64,000 nucleotides of DNA from positions 3,844,001 through 3,908,000 of the forward strand of contig NZ_CP109078.1 in NCBI RefSeq assembly GCF_035917455.1. Direction: 5' to 3'. Under the pieces are notes generated by a model. That model worked only from the letters and a program-made list of their open reading frames with translations. It had not been told where the DNA came from and searched no databases. Source of the stretch: Micromonospora sp. NBC_01796 (GTDB lineage Bacteria > Actinomycetota > Actinomycetes > Mycobacteriales > Micromonosporaceae). Of this stretch, positions 26,288 through 36,885 are shown one piece after another; positions within the stretch are counted from its first letter, which is position 1; each line of letters begins with the position of its first letter. A program made the translations under genes and the position numbers.

Positions 26288-26327
26288 GAAAGGGCCGCTT
26301 CCGTGCAGACACGGAAGCGGCCCTTTC
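26288..26327. terminator. strong bidirectional terminator downstream of valS
   Basis: GAAAGGGCCGCTTCCGTG (26288-26305) pairs perfectly with 26310-26327 around a 4-base loop, an 18-bp stem with A-rich and T-rich flanks, between convergent genes. Confidence 0.93.
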
Positions 26328-26332
26328 CCTAC

Positions 26333-28912
26333 TCAGAAGGCGCAGGCGATCACGAGGTCGGGGGCGCGGTCGGGCAGGAAGTCGAGCTTGGCGATCCGGC
26401 CCGCGGCCCGCAGGTCATCGCCGACCAGGGCCAACCGCTCCAGCACCTCGGCCGGACCGAGCGCCTCGGCCAGCGGGACATCGGTCCGCATGGAGAGCTT
26501 GCGGTCCGACTTGGCCCGGCGGACCTGGGTCAGCGCCGCGCCGGCGAGCCGGAGCAACTCCGGGTCGCCGTCCGCCGCCACCGAATCCAGCTCGTACGTC
26601 GTCGGCCACGGCGCCTGGTGCACCGAGCCGTACCGCCACCAGGACCAGACCTCCTCGGTGACGTACGGCAGGAACGGGGCGAAGAGGCGCAACTGGACCG
26701 ACAGCGCGGTGGCCAGGGCGGCCCGTGCCGAATCGGCGGCCGGACCGGACCCGTACGCCCGTTCCTTCACCAACTCGATGTAGTCGTCGCAGAAGGTCCA
26801 GAAGAAGGACTCGGTGGCCTGGAGAGCGGCCGTGTGGTCGTACGCGTCGAAGGCGGAGGTGGCGGTGGCGACCACCGTGCCGAGCCCGGCCAGCATGGCC
26901 CGGTCCAGCGGCTCGGTGACCTCGGCCCGCAGCGCGTCGGCGGCGCCCAGCCCGAGCGCGAACTTGGACGCGTTGAGCAGTTTGGTGGCGAGCCGCCGGC
27001 CGACCTTGATCTGGGCCGGATCGAACGCGAGGTCGGTGCCGGGACGTCCGTTCGCCGCCCAGTACCGCACCGCGTCGGCGCCGCTTTCCTCCAGCAGCGC
27101 CATCGGGGTGACCACGTTCCCCTTCGACTTCGACATCTTCTTCCGGTCCGGGTCGAGGATCCAGCCGGAGAGGACCGCGTCCCGCCAGGGCAGCACCCCG
27201 TGTTCCAGGTGCGCGCGGACCACCGAGGAGAACAACCAGGTACGGATGATCTCCTGCCCCTGTGGCCGCAGGTCCATCGGGAAGACCCGGTCGAACAGGT
27301 CCGGATCGGTCTCCCAACCGCCGACGATCTGCGGGGTGAGCGAGGAGGTGGCCCAGGTGTCCATCACGTCCGGATCAGCGGTGAAACCGCCCGGTTCACC
27401 GCGCTGTCCCTCGTCATAGCCGGGCGGCACGTCGCTGGATGGGTCGATCGGGAGCGCGGACTCGTCCGGCGTGAGAGGGTGACGGTAGTCCGGCTCGCCA
27501 GCGTCGTCGAGCCGGTACCAGACCGGGATCGGCACCCCGAAGAAGCGCTGCCGGCTGACCAGCCAGTCACCGGTGAGACCGCCCACCCAGTGCTCGTAGC
27601 GGTGCCGCATGTGTGCCGGCACCCAGTTCAGCTCCTCGCCCCTGGACAGCAGGTCGGCCCGCAGCTCGGGCTCCCTGCCCCCGTTGCGCAGGTACCACTG
27701 CCGACTGGAGATGATCTCGAGCGGGCTCTCGCCCCGCTCGTAGAACTTCACCGGGTGGGTGATCGGCTTCGGTTCGCCGACCAGGTCACCGGAGGCGGTC
27801 AGCAGGGCCACCAGCTCCCGCCGGGCCGCGTTCACGCTCTTACCGGCGAGCGGCAGGTAGGCCACCGGGTCCACCCCGGCCGGCGGCTCGGGCAGCAACC
27901 GACCGGTGCGACCGATCACCACCCGGGTCTCCAGTTGCAGATCCCGCCACCAGGTCACGTCGGTCAGGTCGCCGAAGGTGCAGACCATCACCAGACCGGT
28001 GCCCTTGGCCGGGTCGGCCAGCGAATGCGCGTGCACCGGCACCTCGACCCCGAAGACCGGTGTCCGTACGGTGCCGCCGACCAGGTGGGCGTACCGCTCG
28101 TCGTCCGGGTGGCAGACCAGCGCCACACAGGCCGGCAGCAGCTCCGGTCGGGTGGTGTCGATCTCCACGTACCCGTCGGCGGGCCCGGTGCCGTCGGCCG
28201 CGACCGCGAAGCGGAGCCGGTGGTACGCACCCGACCGCTCCCGGTCCTCCAACTCCGCCTGGGCGACCGCGGTGGCGAAGCCGACGTCCCAGAGCGTCGG
28301 CGCCTCGGCCTGGTACGCCTCACCCCGGGCCAGGTTGCGCAGGAACGCCCGCTGCGAGGTCGCCTGGGCGTGCGCGCCGATCGTCGTGTACGTCAACGAC
28401 CAGTCCACCGACAGGCCGAGTCGCCGCCACAGCGCCTCGAAGACCTGCTCGTCCTCACCGGTGAGCCGGGTGCACAACTCGACGAAGTTGCGCCGGGAGA
28501 TCGGGATCGGGTTCTTCCGCGCGTCGGCGGTGATCGGCGGCTGCGGCGGTTGCCAGTCCGGGTCGTACGGCAGCGACGGCTCGCAGCGGACGCCGTACAC
28601 GTTCTGCACCCGGCGTTCGGTGGGCAGGCCGTTGTCGTCCCAGCCCATCGGGTAGAAGACCGTACGGCCGCGCATCCGCTGGAACCGGGCCACCGTGTCC
28701 GTGTGGGTGTACGAGAAGACGTGACCCATGTGCAGTTCGCCGGATACGGTCGGTGGCGGGGTATCGATGGCGTATACGCTCGTCCGCCCCTTTGAGCGGT
28801 CGAACGCGTACGTGCCCTCCTCCTGCCAACGGCGCGACCAGGTCTCCTCGAGTCCGTCCAGGGTGGGACGCTCGGGGACACCGGCGCGCTGGTTCTTCGC
28901 CGTATCCGTCAT
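26333..28912 (-). CDS. valS: valyl-tRNA synthetase, archaeal-type
   Basis: Class I synthetase that charges tRNA-Val, 859 residues. HIGH-type signature SGELHMGH (about 57) and KMSKSKGN (about 590) are intact. An editing (CP1) domain spans roughly 175-400 and an anticodon-binding domain about 680-800. The motif [16 protein letters not shown] and [14 protein letters not shown] are those of the archaeal/rickettsial lineage; typical bacterial ValS has a GTDHAGIATQ-like segment there and a C-terminal coiled-coil arm, both missing here. It is probably a second or replacement ValS gained by transfer (inference). Last gene of a minus-strand series behind the ABC exporter, with a strong terminator. Confidence 0.95.
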   Translation of the reverse strand: MTDTAKNQRAGVPERPTLDGLEETWSRRWQEEGTYAFDRSKGRTSVYAIDTPPPTVSGELHMGHVFSYTHTDTVARFQRMRGRTVFYPMGWDDNGLPTERRVQNVYGVRCEPSLPYDPDWQPPQPPITADARKNPIPISRRNFVELCTRLTGEDEQVFEALWRRLGLSVDWSLTYTTIGAHAQATSQRAFLRNLARGEAYQAEAPTLWDVGFATAVAQAELEDRERSGAYHRLRFAVAADGTGPADGYVEIDTTRPELLPACVALVCHPDDERYAHLVGGTVRTPVFGVEVPVHAHSLADPAKGTGLVMVCTFGDLTDVTWWRDLQLETRVVIGRTGRLLPEPPAGVDPVAYLPLAGKSVNAARRELVALLTASGDLVGEPKPITHPVKFYERGESPLEIISSRQWYLRNGGREPELRADLLSRGEELNWVPAHMRHRYEHWVGGLTGDWLVSRQRFFGVPIPVWYRLDDAGEPDYRHPLTPDESALPIDPSSDVPPGYDEGQRGEPGGFTADPDVMDTWATSSLTPQIVGGWETDPDLFDRVFPMDLRPQGQEIIRTWLFSSVVRAHLEHGVLPWRDAVLSGWILDPDRKKMSKSKGNVVTPMALLEESGADAVRYWAANGRPGTDLAFDPAQIKVGRRLATKLLNASKFALGLGAADALRAEVTEPLDRAMLAGLGTVVATATSAFDAYDHTAALQATESFFWTFCDDYIELVKERAYGSGPAADSARAALATALSVQLRLFAPFLPYVTEEVWSWWRYGSVHQAPWPTTYELDSVAADGDPELLRLAGAALTQVRRAKSDRKLSMRTDVPLAEALGPAEVLERLALVGDDLRAAGRIAKLDFLPDRAPDLVIACAF

Positions 28913-29034
28913 GACCCGAATGCTACCGAGCCGGCGGACCGGATCGTGGCCGCCAATACCGACATCCGGGACGGTGGTCGGTCACCGGAGGTAACCACCG
29001 GGCCGGTGGCCCACCGGGTTGGGAGGAGCCGGGT

Positions 29035-30942
29035 TCAGACGAGGGAGTCGCGCCACTGGCGGTGCAGTACCGCGTACCGGCCGCCGGTCCGGACCAGTCC
29101 GGCCGGCGGGCCGTCCTCGACGATCCGGCCGGCGTCGACCACCAGCACCCGGTCGGCGATCTCGACGGTGGAGAGCCGGTGCGCGATCACCAGCGCGGTC
29201 CGCCCCCGCAGGATGGTCCGCAGCGCCCGCTGCACCAGCCGTTCGCTCGGTACGTCCAGCGACGAGGTCGCCTCGTCCAGGATCAGCACGGTCGGGTCGG
29301 CGAGGAAGGCTCGGGCGAACGCGACGAGTTGGCGCTGCCCGGCGGAGAGCCGCCCGCCGCGCCGGTGCACGTCGGTGTCGTAGCCGTCGGGCAGGGCGGT
29401 GATGAAGTCGTGCGCGCCGATCGCCCGTGCCGCCGCCTCGACGTCCCGCCGGGCGGCGCCGGGACGGCCGAACCGGATGTTGTCGGCGATCGAGCCGGCG
29501 AACAGGTGGTTCTCCTGGGTCACCATCACCACTGCCCGGCGCAACCGGTCGTCGTCGATCTGGCGCAGGTCGACCCCGTCCAGGCTGACCGTACCGCCGG
29601 TCGGGTCGTAGAAGCGGGCGACCAGCTTGGCCACGGTGGACTTGCCCGCCCCGGTCGCACCGACCAGCGCCACGATCTGCCCCGCCGGAATCCGCAGGGT
29701 CAGCTCCGGCAGGACCGGGGTTCCGTCCCGGTAGCCGAACGTCACCCCGCGGAACTCGATCGCGCCGCCGCCGGTGGCAGGCAGCGCCGCCGGGGTTTCC
29801 GGTTCGGGTACGCCCGGTTTCTCGTCGAGCACCCCGGACAGCTTCTCCAGCGCGGCGGTGGCCGACTGGAGCGCGTTGTAGAACTGGCTCAGCTCCTGCA
29901 TCGGCTCGAAGAACCGGCGCAGGTAGAGCAGGAACGCCGCCAGTACGCCGATCTCGGCATGCCCGCCCATCACCCGCCACCCGCCGTACGTGAGTCCCAC
30001 CGCCACGGTCACGTTCCCGATCACCGTGATGCCCGGGGAGTAGGTGGCGATGAGCCGGAAGGCGCGCAGGTTCGCCCGCCGGTACTCGTCGTTGACCTCG
30101 GCGAAGATGTGCTGGTTGCGGGGCTCGCGGCGGAACGCCTGGACCGCCCGGATCCCGCCCAGCGACTCCACGAAGTGCACGATCACCAGGGCGACCGCCT
30201 CCCGCGTACGGCGGTAGGCGAGTCCGGACGCGCGGGCGAACCACCGGGAGATCAACAGCAGGAACGGGAAGGCGAGCAGGGTCACCGCCGCGAGCGGGGC
30301 GTCGAGCCAGAGCAGGATGCCGGCGACCGAGACGATGGACAACCCGGCCAGCACCAGATCGTCGATGCCGCCGTCGACCAGTTCCGCGATCGAGTCCATG
30401 TCGCTGGTCAGCCGGGCGATCACCCTTCCCGAGGTGTACCGCTCGTGGAAGCCGACCGACAGGCGCAGGAAGTGGGCGTACACCCGCTGGCGCAGGTCGA
30501 TCAGGACGGCCTGGCCGATCCGCGAGGAGAGGGTGAGGAAGCCGCGCTTGCCCACGTACTCGCCGGCCGTGGCGGCGGCGAACGCGATCCCGACCGCGAT
30601 GAGGATCCGCGGGTCACCCTCGCGCAGCGGCTCGATGGCCCGGTCGATGCCGAGCATCACCAGGTACGGGCCGGCCATCCCGGCGGCGTTCTGGAGCAGG
30701 AGCAGCAGCACCGCCGCCCCGATCAGCCGACGGTGCGGCCGGAGCAGGGAGCCGAGCAACGCCCGGCTGCGGGACCGGAGCCGGGCGAGCGCAAGGGAGC
30801 CGCTCTGCTCGGCGACGGTCCGCTCGGCGTCCGGGTCGGTCGCGATGCCCCGCCAACCGGTACGCCCACCGTCCGGGTCCGCGATCGACCCGGCGGCGGT
30901 TGCCTGACGGTCTCGGCCGCCCTCCGGCACCGTGGTGGTCAC
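29035..30942 (-). CDS. ABC exporter, fused membrane/ATPase subunit (canonical site)
   Basis: A 635-residue half-transporter: about 70 disordered residues, six transmembrane helices (about 75-350) and a nucleotide-binding domain (about 385-625). Walker A is GATGAGKSTV, Q-loop TQENHLF, signature LSAGQRQLVAFARA, Walker B VLILDEATSSLD with the catalytic Glu, and H-loop IAHRLST. The GTG at 30942 overlaps the TGA of the upstream half-transporter (GTGA), so the two are co-translated and should form a heterodimer exporting a lipid or drug-like compound. The long upstream frame is antisense-like sequence of the partner gene and is not coding. Confidence 0.9.
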   Translation of the reverse strand: MTTTVPEGGRDRQATAAGSIADPDGGRTGWRGIATDPDAERTVAEQSGSLALARLRSRSRALLGSLLRPHRRLIGAAVLLLLLQNAAGMAGPYLVMLGIDRAIEPLREGDPRILIAVGIAFAAATAGEYVGKRGFLTLSSRIGQAVLIDLRQRVYAHFLRLSVGFHERYTSGRVIARLTSDMDSIAELVDGGIDDLVLAGLSIVSVAGILLWLDAPLAAVTLLAFPFLLLISRWFARASGLAYRRTREAVALVIVHFVESLGGIRAVQAFRREPRNQHIFAEVNDEYRRANLRAFRLIATYSPGITVIGNVTVAVGLTYGGWRVMGGHAEIGVLAAFLLYLRRFFEPMQELSQFYNALQSATAALEKLSGVLDEKPGVPEPETPAALPATGGGAIEFRGVTFGYRDGTPVLPELTLRIPAGQIVALVGATGAGKSTVAKLVARFYDPTGGTVSLDGVDLRQIDDDRLRRAVVMVTQENHLFAGSIADNIRFGRPGAARRDVEAAARAIGAHDFITALPDGYDTDVHRRGGRLSAGQRQLVAFARAFLADPTVLILDEATSSLDVPSERLVQRALRTILRGRTALVIAHRLSTVEIADRVLVVDAGRIVEDGPPAGLVRTGGRYAVLHRQWRDSLV

Positions 30943-32747
30943 GAGCGGATCAGGCCGGAGTCGTCGGGTTCCCCGGCGGCGGAGAGGACCGCCCGGTAGT
31001 CCGGCACGGTGGCGAGCAGTTCCGAGTGGGTGCCGACGGCGACGATCCGGCCGTCGGCGAGCAACGCCACCCGGTCGGCGAGGGCGACGGTCGACGGTCG
31101 GTGCACCACCAGCAGTGCGGTGGTGTCCCGCAGCATCCGGGCCAGCGCCGCCTCCACCAGCGCCTCGGTGTGTACGTCGAGCGCGGAGAGCGGATCGTCG
31201 AGCACCAGTACCCCCGGTTGGCCGAGTATCGCGCGGGCCAGGGCGATCCGTTGCCGCTGCCCGCCGGAGAGGGAGAGCCCCTGCTCGCCGACCCGGGTGG
31301 CGAGGCCCCACGGCAGGTCGTACACAAAATCGGCCTGGACCACGGCGAGCGCGTCGCGGACCTCGTCCTCGGTGGCGTCGGGCCGGCCCAGGGTGAGGTT
31401 CTCCCAGACCGACATGGAGAACAGCGTCGGTTCCTCGAAGGCCACTCCGACGACCCGGCGCAGCCCGGTGAGCCGGATGTCGCGGATGTCCCGCCCGTCC
31501 AGGGTGACCCGCCCCGAGGTGACGTCGTAGAGCCTCGGTACGAGGGACAGCAGGGTGGTCTTGCCGGAGCCGGTCGCGCCGACGATCGCCATCGTCTCGC
31601 CCGGTTCGACCTCCAGGGTGACGTCCCGGAGCACCGGTCGGGCGACCCCCGGGTAACCGAAGGCCACCTGTTCGAACCGGAGCCGGCCGCGGACCATCGG
31701 CGGGTGCAGGGCGACCGCGTGCGGGCGGTCCACGATGGTCGGCTCGGTGTCGAGCACCTCGTGGATCCGGTCGGCGGCGGTGATCGCCTCCTGCCCGTTG
31801 GCGATGATCCAGCCGAGGGACTCGATCGGCCAGATCAGCATCAGTTGCAGGGTGACGAAGGCGACCAGTTCACCGATGGTCAACGCGTTCCGTGCCACCG
31901 CGACCGTCCCGGCGACCAGGACCACCGCCAGGGTCAGGTTCGGCACCAGGTCGAACTCGGCCGACGAACGGGCGAGCAGCCGGCCCTTGCCGGTCGCGGT
32001 GTCGTGCAACTGCCGGGCCCGTACGGCGAACCGCCGCGCCATCTCCGGTTGCCGCCCGAATGACTTGATCGTGCGCAGTCCCTGGGTCGACTCCTCGACC
32101 AGGGTGGCCAGATCACCCTGCTCGTCCTGCATCTGCCGGGAGGCGGCCAGGTAGGACCGGGTGAACCGGCGGCTGACGACGAACAACGGCACCGCGCTCG
32201 CCGCGACCAGCAGCCCGAGGGGCCAGTAGAGATGGGTCAGGAGCACCACCACGGCGAGGTAGGTGACGGTGTTGACGATCAGGAAGAGCAGTCCGAAGGA
32301 GAGGAACCGGCGGATTACCGAGAGGTCGGTGGTGATCCGGGAGAGGAGCTGGCCCGACTGCCACCGGTCGTGGAAACCCACGTGTAGTTGTTGCAGGTGG
32401 GCGTAGATGTCGTCGCGGATGGCGGACTCGATGCCGAGGGCGGTGGACGACTGCACCCAGCGCCGTACGAAGATCAGCGCGGCCTCGGCCAGCCCGAACA
32501 GCAGGGCCAGGGCGCCGAGCCGGAACAGGCCGTCCGAGTCGTGCTCCGCGATCGGACCGTCGACCACCTCCCGGATGACCAGCGGTACGGAGATGCTCGC
32601 CCCGGTGGCCGTGAACGCGGCGATCAGCAGCCAGCCGAGCCGTCCGGCGTACGGGCGGACGTAGCGTCGCAGGCGCCAGAGGTTGTGCAGGAGGTGCGGA
32701 CCGGTGCCCGCTCGGGAAGTGGTGTCATTCTCACTGTCCGGAGGCAC
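30939..32747 (-). CDS. ABC exporter, fused membrane/ATPase subunit (degenerate site)
   Basis: A 602-residue half-transporter with six helices (about 30-310) and a nucleotide-binding domain (about 355-585). Walker A is GATGSGKTTL and the signature [14 protein letters not shown], but Walker B reads VLVLDDPLSALD with Asp in place of the catalytic Glu, and the Q-loop Gln is replaced (AFEEPTLF). This pattern marks the degenerate half of heterodimeric exporters such as TM287/288. The GTG start has TACCGT six bases upstream (leaderless type). It lies 37 bp after ogt on the same strand; stop overlaps its partner's start. Confidence 0.9.
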   Translation of the reverse strand: MPPDSENDTTSRAGTGPHLLHNLWRLRRYVRPYAGRLGWLLIAAFTATGASISVPLVIREVVDGPIAEHDSDGLFRLGALALLFGLAEAALIFVRRWVQSSTALGIESAIRDDIYAHLQQLHVGFHDRWQSGQLLSRITTDLSVIRRFLSFGLLFLIVNTVTYLAVVVLLTHLYWPLGLLVAASAVPLFVVSRRFTRSYLAASRQMQDEQGDLATLVEESTQGLRTIKSFGRQPEMARRFAVRARQLHDTATGKGRLLARSSAEFDLVPNLTLAVVLVAGTVAVARNALTIGELVAFVTLQLMLIWPIESLGWIIANGQEAITAADRIHEVLDTEPTIVDRPHAVALHPPMVRGRLRFEQVAFGYPGVARPVLRDVTLEVEPGETMAIVGATGSGKTTLLSLVPRLYDVTSGRVTLDGRDIRDIRLTGLRRVVGVAFEEPTLFSMSVWENLTLGRPDATEDEVRDALAVVQADFVYDLPWGLATRVGEQGLSLSGGQRQRIALARAILGQPGVLVLDDPLSALDVHTEALVEAALARMLRDTTALLVVHRPSTVALADRVALLADGRIVAVGTHSELLATVPDYRAVLSAAGEPDDSGLIRS

Positions 32748-32753
32748 TACTGA

Positions 32754-32759
32754 ACGGTA
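32754..32759 (-). promoter_or_regulatory. possible leaderless -10 of the ABC exporter operon
   Basis: TACCGT-N6-GTG on the minus strand, giving the exporter pair its own promoter apart from the ogt message. Confidence 0.4.
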
Positions 32760-32784
32760 TCGGTAACTGCCGATCCGGTGGAGG

Positions 32785-33297
32785 TCAGCTTCCCGTCAAC
32801 TGGCGCTCATGACCGAGCAGCCACCGCTTCACGTCCAGCCCCCACCGGAACCCGCCGAGGGTGCCGTCGGTGCGCAGCACCCGGTGGCAGGGGACGAAGA
32901 GCGCGGCGGCGTTGCGGGCGCAGGCCGCCGCCGCGGCCCGGACCGCGAGCGGCCGGCCGGCCAGCTCGGCAAAACCGGTGTACGTCACCGGCTCACCCGG
33001 CTTCACCTCCCGCAGCGTCTGCCAGGCATGGGCCATGAACTCGCCGCCGGTGTACTGCTCGACTGGCACCTCGTCGATCGCGGTCAGCTCACCGTCGAGA
33101 TAGGAGCGGGCCGCGACGGTCACCGCACCCAGGTCGGCGCGGGCCCGGACCGGGGCGCGCAGACTCGGGTGTACGACCGCCAGCAGCGGCTCGACGTCGG
33201 CGGTGAAGCCGGCGGCGCGTACCCGCCCGTCGGGGCCGGTGAGGATGGTCAGCGGACCGGCCGGCGTGGCCAGGGTGCTGCTGTTCAGCTCGTTCAT
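32785..33297 (-). CDS. ogt: methylated-DNA--protein-cysteine methyltransferase
   Basis: A 170-residue suicide repair protein that moves alkyl groups from O6-alkylguanine to its own cysteine. The active site is FVPCHRVLRTDG (about residue 130), and the DNA-binding helix-turn-helix lies in VTYTGFAELAGRPLAVRAA. GGFRWGLDVKRWLLGHE closes the domain. The ATG at 33297 overlaps the TGA of the Ada-AlkA gene (ATGA), so both repair activities are made from one message. The upstream extension of the open frame is not coding. Confidence 0.95.
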   Translation of the reverse strand: MNELNSSTLATPAGPLTILTGPDGRVRAAGFTADVEPLLAVVHPSLRAPVRARADLGAVTVAARSYLDGELTAIDEVPVEQYTGGEFMAHAWQTLREVKPGEPVTYTGFAELAGRPLAVRAAAAACARNAAALFVPCHRVLRTDGTLGGFRWGLDVKRWLLGHERQLTGS

Positions 33298-34817
33298 GCT
33301 GCTCTCCAGAGTCGGATCGTGGCGTAGGAGCGCCAGGGGCGCCATCCGGTGGCGTGCTCGGCGAGGGCCGCCGGGGTGTCGGGTAGGCCGAGCGCGGTCG
33401 CGCCGTGGCGTACGCCGAGGTCGGTGGGGAGGAACGCGTCCGGGTCGCCGACCGCGCGCAGCAGGACGTACGCGGCGGTCCATGGGCCGATGCCCGGCAA
33501 CCCGGTGAGTTGGGCGGTGAGCTGTTCCCGGTCCGCGCCCGGATCGAGGTCGAGGCTGCCGTCGGCGACCGCTCGGGCCACCGTACGGATCGTCTCCCGG
33601 CGGGCCGCCGGCATGGCGAACGCCGAGTCGGGCAGTGCCAGCAGGTCCGTCGCCGACGGGAACGCCCGCAGCACCCGCTCGCCCGTTCCGGCGGGCGCCG
33701 TCGGCTCAGACTGCTCCGTCTGCTCCGTCTGCTCCGTCGGCTCAGACTGCTCCGTCTGTCCGGGTTGCTGCTCCCGGTCGACCGGGTCGGCGTCGACCAG
33801 CCGGGTCAGGACGGTTCGGGCACCGGCGACGGAGACCTGCTGGCCGACGATCGCCCGTACCGCCATCTCGAAGCCGTCGACCGCGCGCGGTACCCGTACG
33901 CCGGGTTCCTTCGCGACCGAGGCGGCGAGCGCGGGGTCGGCGGCGAGCGTGCCGTCCACCGCCTCCGGGTCGGCGTCCAGGTCCAGCAGCCGGCGGCAGC
34001 GGGCCACCGCCGGGGCCAGGTCGCGTACGTCGCTCAGGCGCAACGTCGCCGCCACGTATCCGGGCAGCGGGGTGAGCGTCACCTCGGCCGGACCGTGCGG
34101 GAGCCGCAGCGCCCGGGTGTACGACCCGTCGCCGACCCGTTCCACCCCCGGCAGCGCCCGCAGGGCGAAGAAGTCGAGCAGCGCGTCGACGTGCAGCGGC
34201 GCCCGGTACGCGAGCCGCAGCGAGACCGTGCCCGCCCCGGTACCGGACGGCCGGTGCCGGGCGGTCGCCCGCAGTTGCGACGGTACGGCCGCGTACACCT
34301 CCCGGATGGTGTCGTTGAACTGCCGTACGCTGCCGAAACCGGCGGCGAACGCGATCTCGGCCAGGCCGAGGTCGGTCGTCTCGATCAGGATCCGGGCGGT
34401 CTGCGCGCGCTGGGCCCGGGCCAGTGCCAGCGGACCGGCGCCGACCTGGGCGGTGAGCATCCGGTGCAGGTGCCGTTCGGTGTAACCGAGCCGGGTGGCG
34501 AGTCCCGGCACCCCGTCCCGGTCGACCACCCCGTCCGCGATCAGTCGCATGGCCCGGCCGACCACGTCGGCGCGGACGTCCCAGTCCGGTGAGCCGGGTG
34601 CCGCGTCCGGCCGGCACCGACGGCAGGCCCGGAGCCCGCCCCGCTGCGCGGCAGCCGCCGACGGGTAGAAGTCGACGTTCTCCCGCTTGGGCGTGACGGC
34701 GGGGCAGGACGGCCGGCAGTAGATCCCGGTGGTCCGTACGCCGGTGTAGAACCAGCCGTCGAACCGCTGGTCACGGCTGTCGACCGCCCGGTAGCACCGC
34801 TCGAAGTCCAACTCCAT
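33294..34817 (-). CDS. alkA: Ada-like regulator fused to AlkA DNA glycosylase
   Basis: A 507-residue fusion. The N-terminal Ada zinc domain has Cys34, Cys38, Cys65 and Cys68 (GIYCRPSCPAV, RACRRCRPD), the set that senses methylphosphotriesters by methylation. An AraC-type helix-turn-helix follows (about 85-190), then an AlkA N-terminal domain (about 195-310) and a HhH-GPD glycosylase (about 320-500) with LPGIGPWTAAYVLL and the catalytic Asp in FLPTDLGVRHG. It therefore both senses alkylation and excises 3-methyladenine. A 30-residue Gln/Glu/Thr repeat insert interrupts the glycosylase near residue 345-372. Start ATG has CACGAT-N7 upstream. Coupled to ogt. Confidence 0.93.
   Translation of the reverse strand: MELDFERCYRAVDSRDQRFDGWFYTGVRTTGIYCRPSCPAVTPKRENVDFYPSAAAAQRGGLRACRRCRPDAAPGSPDWDVRADVVGRAMRLIADGVVDRDGVPGLATRLGYTERHLHRMLTAQVGAGPLALARAQRAQTARILIETTDLGLAEIAFAAGFGSVRQFNDTIREVYAAVPSQLRATARHRPSGTGAGTVSLRLAYRAPLHVDALLDFFALRALPGVERVGDGSYTRALRLPHGPAEVTLTPLPGYVAATLRLSDVRDLAPAVARCRRLLDLDADPEAVDGTLAADPALAASVAKEPGVRVPRAVDGFEMAVRAIVGQQVSVAGARTVLTRLVDADPVDREQQPGQTEQSEPTEQTEQTEQSEPTAPAGTGERVLRAFPSATDLLALPDSAFAMPAARRETIRTVARAVADGSLDLDPGADREQLTAQLTGLPGIGPWTAAYVLLRAVGDPDAFLPTDLGVRHGATALGLPDTPAALAEHATGWRPWRSYATIRLWRAA
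33699..33759. repeat. in-frame 9-bp repeats within alkA
   Basis: TGCTCCGTC-type units and a GTCGGCTCAGAC element recur several times and encode the Gln/Glu/Thr-rich insert of the glycosylase domain. The length is a multiple of three, so the frame is kept. Confidence 0.75.
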
Positions 34818-34824
34818 GTCACCG

Positions 34825-34830
34825 ATCGTG
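34825..34830 (-). promoter_or_regulatory. possible leaderless -10 of the alkA-ogt operon
   Basis: CACGAT-N7-ATG on the minus strand, a one-base variant of TANNNT; no Shine-Dalgarno site. Confidence 0.3.
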
Positions 34831-34909
34831 CCCCGTGATCCCGCCCCCTGCTAGCGGGATTCGGACCTCACCGTGCGGCCGTCCCGGCGGGGGTGCCGGG
34901 ACCCTTGCG

Positions 34910-34915
34910 TATGCT
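34910..34915 (+). promoter_or_regulatory. leaderless -10 of ychF
   Basis: TATGCT followed by eight bases and the GTG at 34924; no ribosome site. It fixes the ychF start. Confidence 0.5.
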
Positions 34916-34923
34916 GGTCTGTC

Positions 34924-36009
<1,086 letters not shown>

Positions 36010-36048
36010 TGACGTTCCGGTTCAACTCTGACGGAGTCGGCGCCCGGC

Positions 36049-36630
36049 TCAGCCCTTGCGTCCAGGCAGCAGCCCATTCAGATCGAGCGTGATCGTGAAC
36101 GGTGTCGTGGTGCGCAGCTCGCTTCGATGAATCGCGCTCGGCACATACGACCGAGTGGGCCCGTCGAGTTCATAGGCGTGGACCACAGGTGATCCATCCT
36201 CCTCCTCGATGCGCCAGTAGTTGGCGATGCCGGCTTCCGCATATTTGCGCAGCTTGACCGTACGATCGCGGTGGGCTGACTCCGGGGAGACCACCTCCAC
36301 GACCAGGAGAGTCTCCTCCGGCGTGTAGAACGTTCGGGACGGATCGTAGGATGCTGCTGCGGCCAAGAGGTCGGGCTCGGGACGATTCCATCTGTCGAGT
36401 CGGATCGTGATCTCCCGATCGACCTCGACGCCGGGCGGTGCCTGGGCAGTGATGCTGTTCACCAGCGCGGTCACCACCCGTGCGTGCCAGACCCGCTGGG
36501 GAGACATCATGAAGACGAGGGCTCCATCGATCAGTTCGGTATGACGGGGTGCTTCGGCGAGTTTGTCAAGATCTTCGGCGTACCACCCCTCGGGGCGAGG
36601 CGGCCGCATCCACTCGGGCACCGCAGTCAT
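36049..36630 (-). CDS. Uma2-family (DUF820) restriction endonuclease-like protein
   Basis: A 193-residue protein of the Uma2/DUF820 family, a PD-(D/E)xK nuclease fold. The core is the Asp of RPEPDLLAA, the Glu-x-x pair in LLVVEVVSPESA, and KLRKYAEAGIANYWRIEEE. The ATG at 36630 (MTAVPEW) is favoured; TACCGT lies six bases upstream. The biological role of the family is unclear, though many members are mobile and present in multiple copies. Base composition is visibly less GC-rich than its neighbours, and it sits between ychF and two extra copies of the ychF 3' end, consistent with acquisition. Confidence 0.85.
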   Translation of the reverse strand: MTAVPEWMRPPRPEGWYAEDLDKLAEAPRHTELIDGALVFMMSPQRVWHARVVTALVNSITAQAPPGVEVDREITIRLDRWNRPEPDLLAAAASYDPSRTFYTPEETLLVVEVVSPESAHRDRTVKLRKYAEAGIANYWRIEEEDGSPVVHAYELDGPTRSYVPSAIHRSELRTTTPFTITLDLNGLLPGRKG

Positions 36631-36636
36631 GCCGTC

Positions 36637-36642
36637 ACGGTA
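36637..36642 (-). promoter_or_regulatory. leaderless -10 of the first Uma2 gene
   Basis: TACCGT-N6-ATG on the minus strand. Confidence 0.35.
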
Positions 36643-36709
36643 GCATTCGGTAGTCACGGCTCCGGCCCGCTGAGCTCGACCATCCCGGTGTCGCATGGCG
36701 ACGGAATCC

Positions 36710-36730
36710 GGTCGAGTTCAGGTTCAACGT
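36710..36730 (+). repeat. direct repeat copy 2
   Basis: Identical over 21 bases to the ychF 3' end at 35985-36005, 725 bp apart and in the same orientation, bracketing the Uma2 gene. Confidence 0.9.
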
Positions 36731-36861
36731 CTGGGCACGGCGCAGCAGTCGGGTGCTCGGCAAGCGGACGGGCCCTCCGATGAGCGCCGAGCATCGCCGC
36801 TGGCGGGATGGACGCGCGAATGGCCCCTTTCGTCAGTCCTCGTCGTATTGAACCAGGTCGC

Positions 36862-36885
36862 GTCGAGTTCAGGTTCGAGGTCTGA
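36862..36885 (+). repeat. direct repeat copy 3 (partial)
   Basis: GTCGAGTTCAGGTTC is identical to copies 1 and 2; the tail GAGGTCTGA diverges but still resembles the AACGTCTGG of copy 2. Confidence 0.75.

Noticed and set aside
31000-31311. N-terminal extension of the second ABC half-transporter to 31311
   Set aside because: The extra region overlaps the partner gene's ATPase domain in another frame; the GTGA overlap at 30942 gives the natural start.
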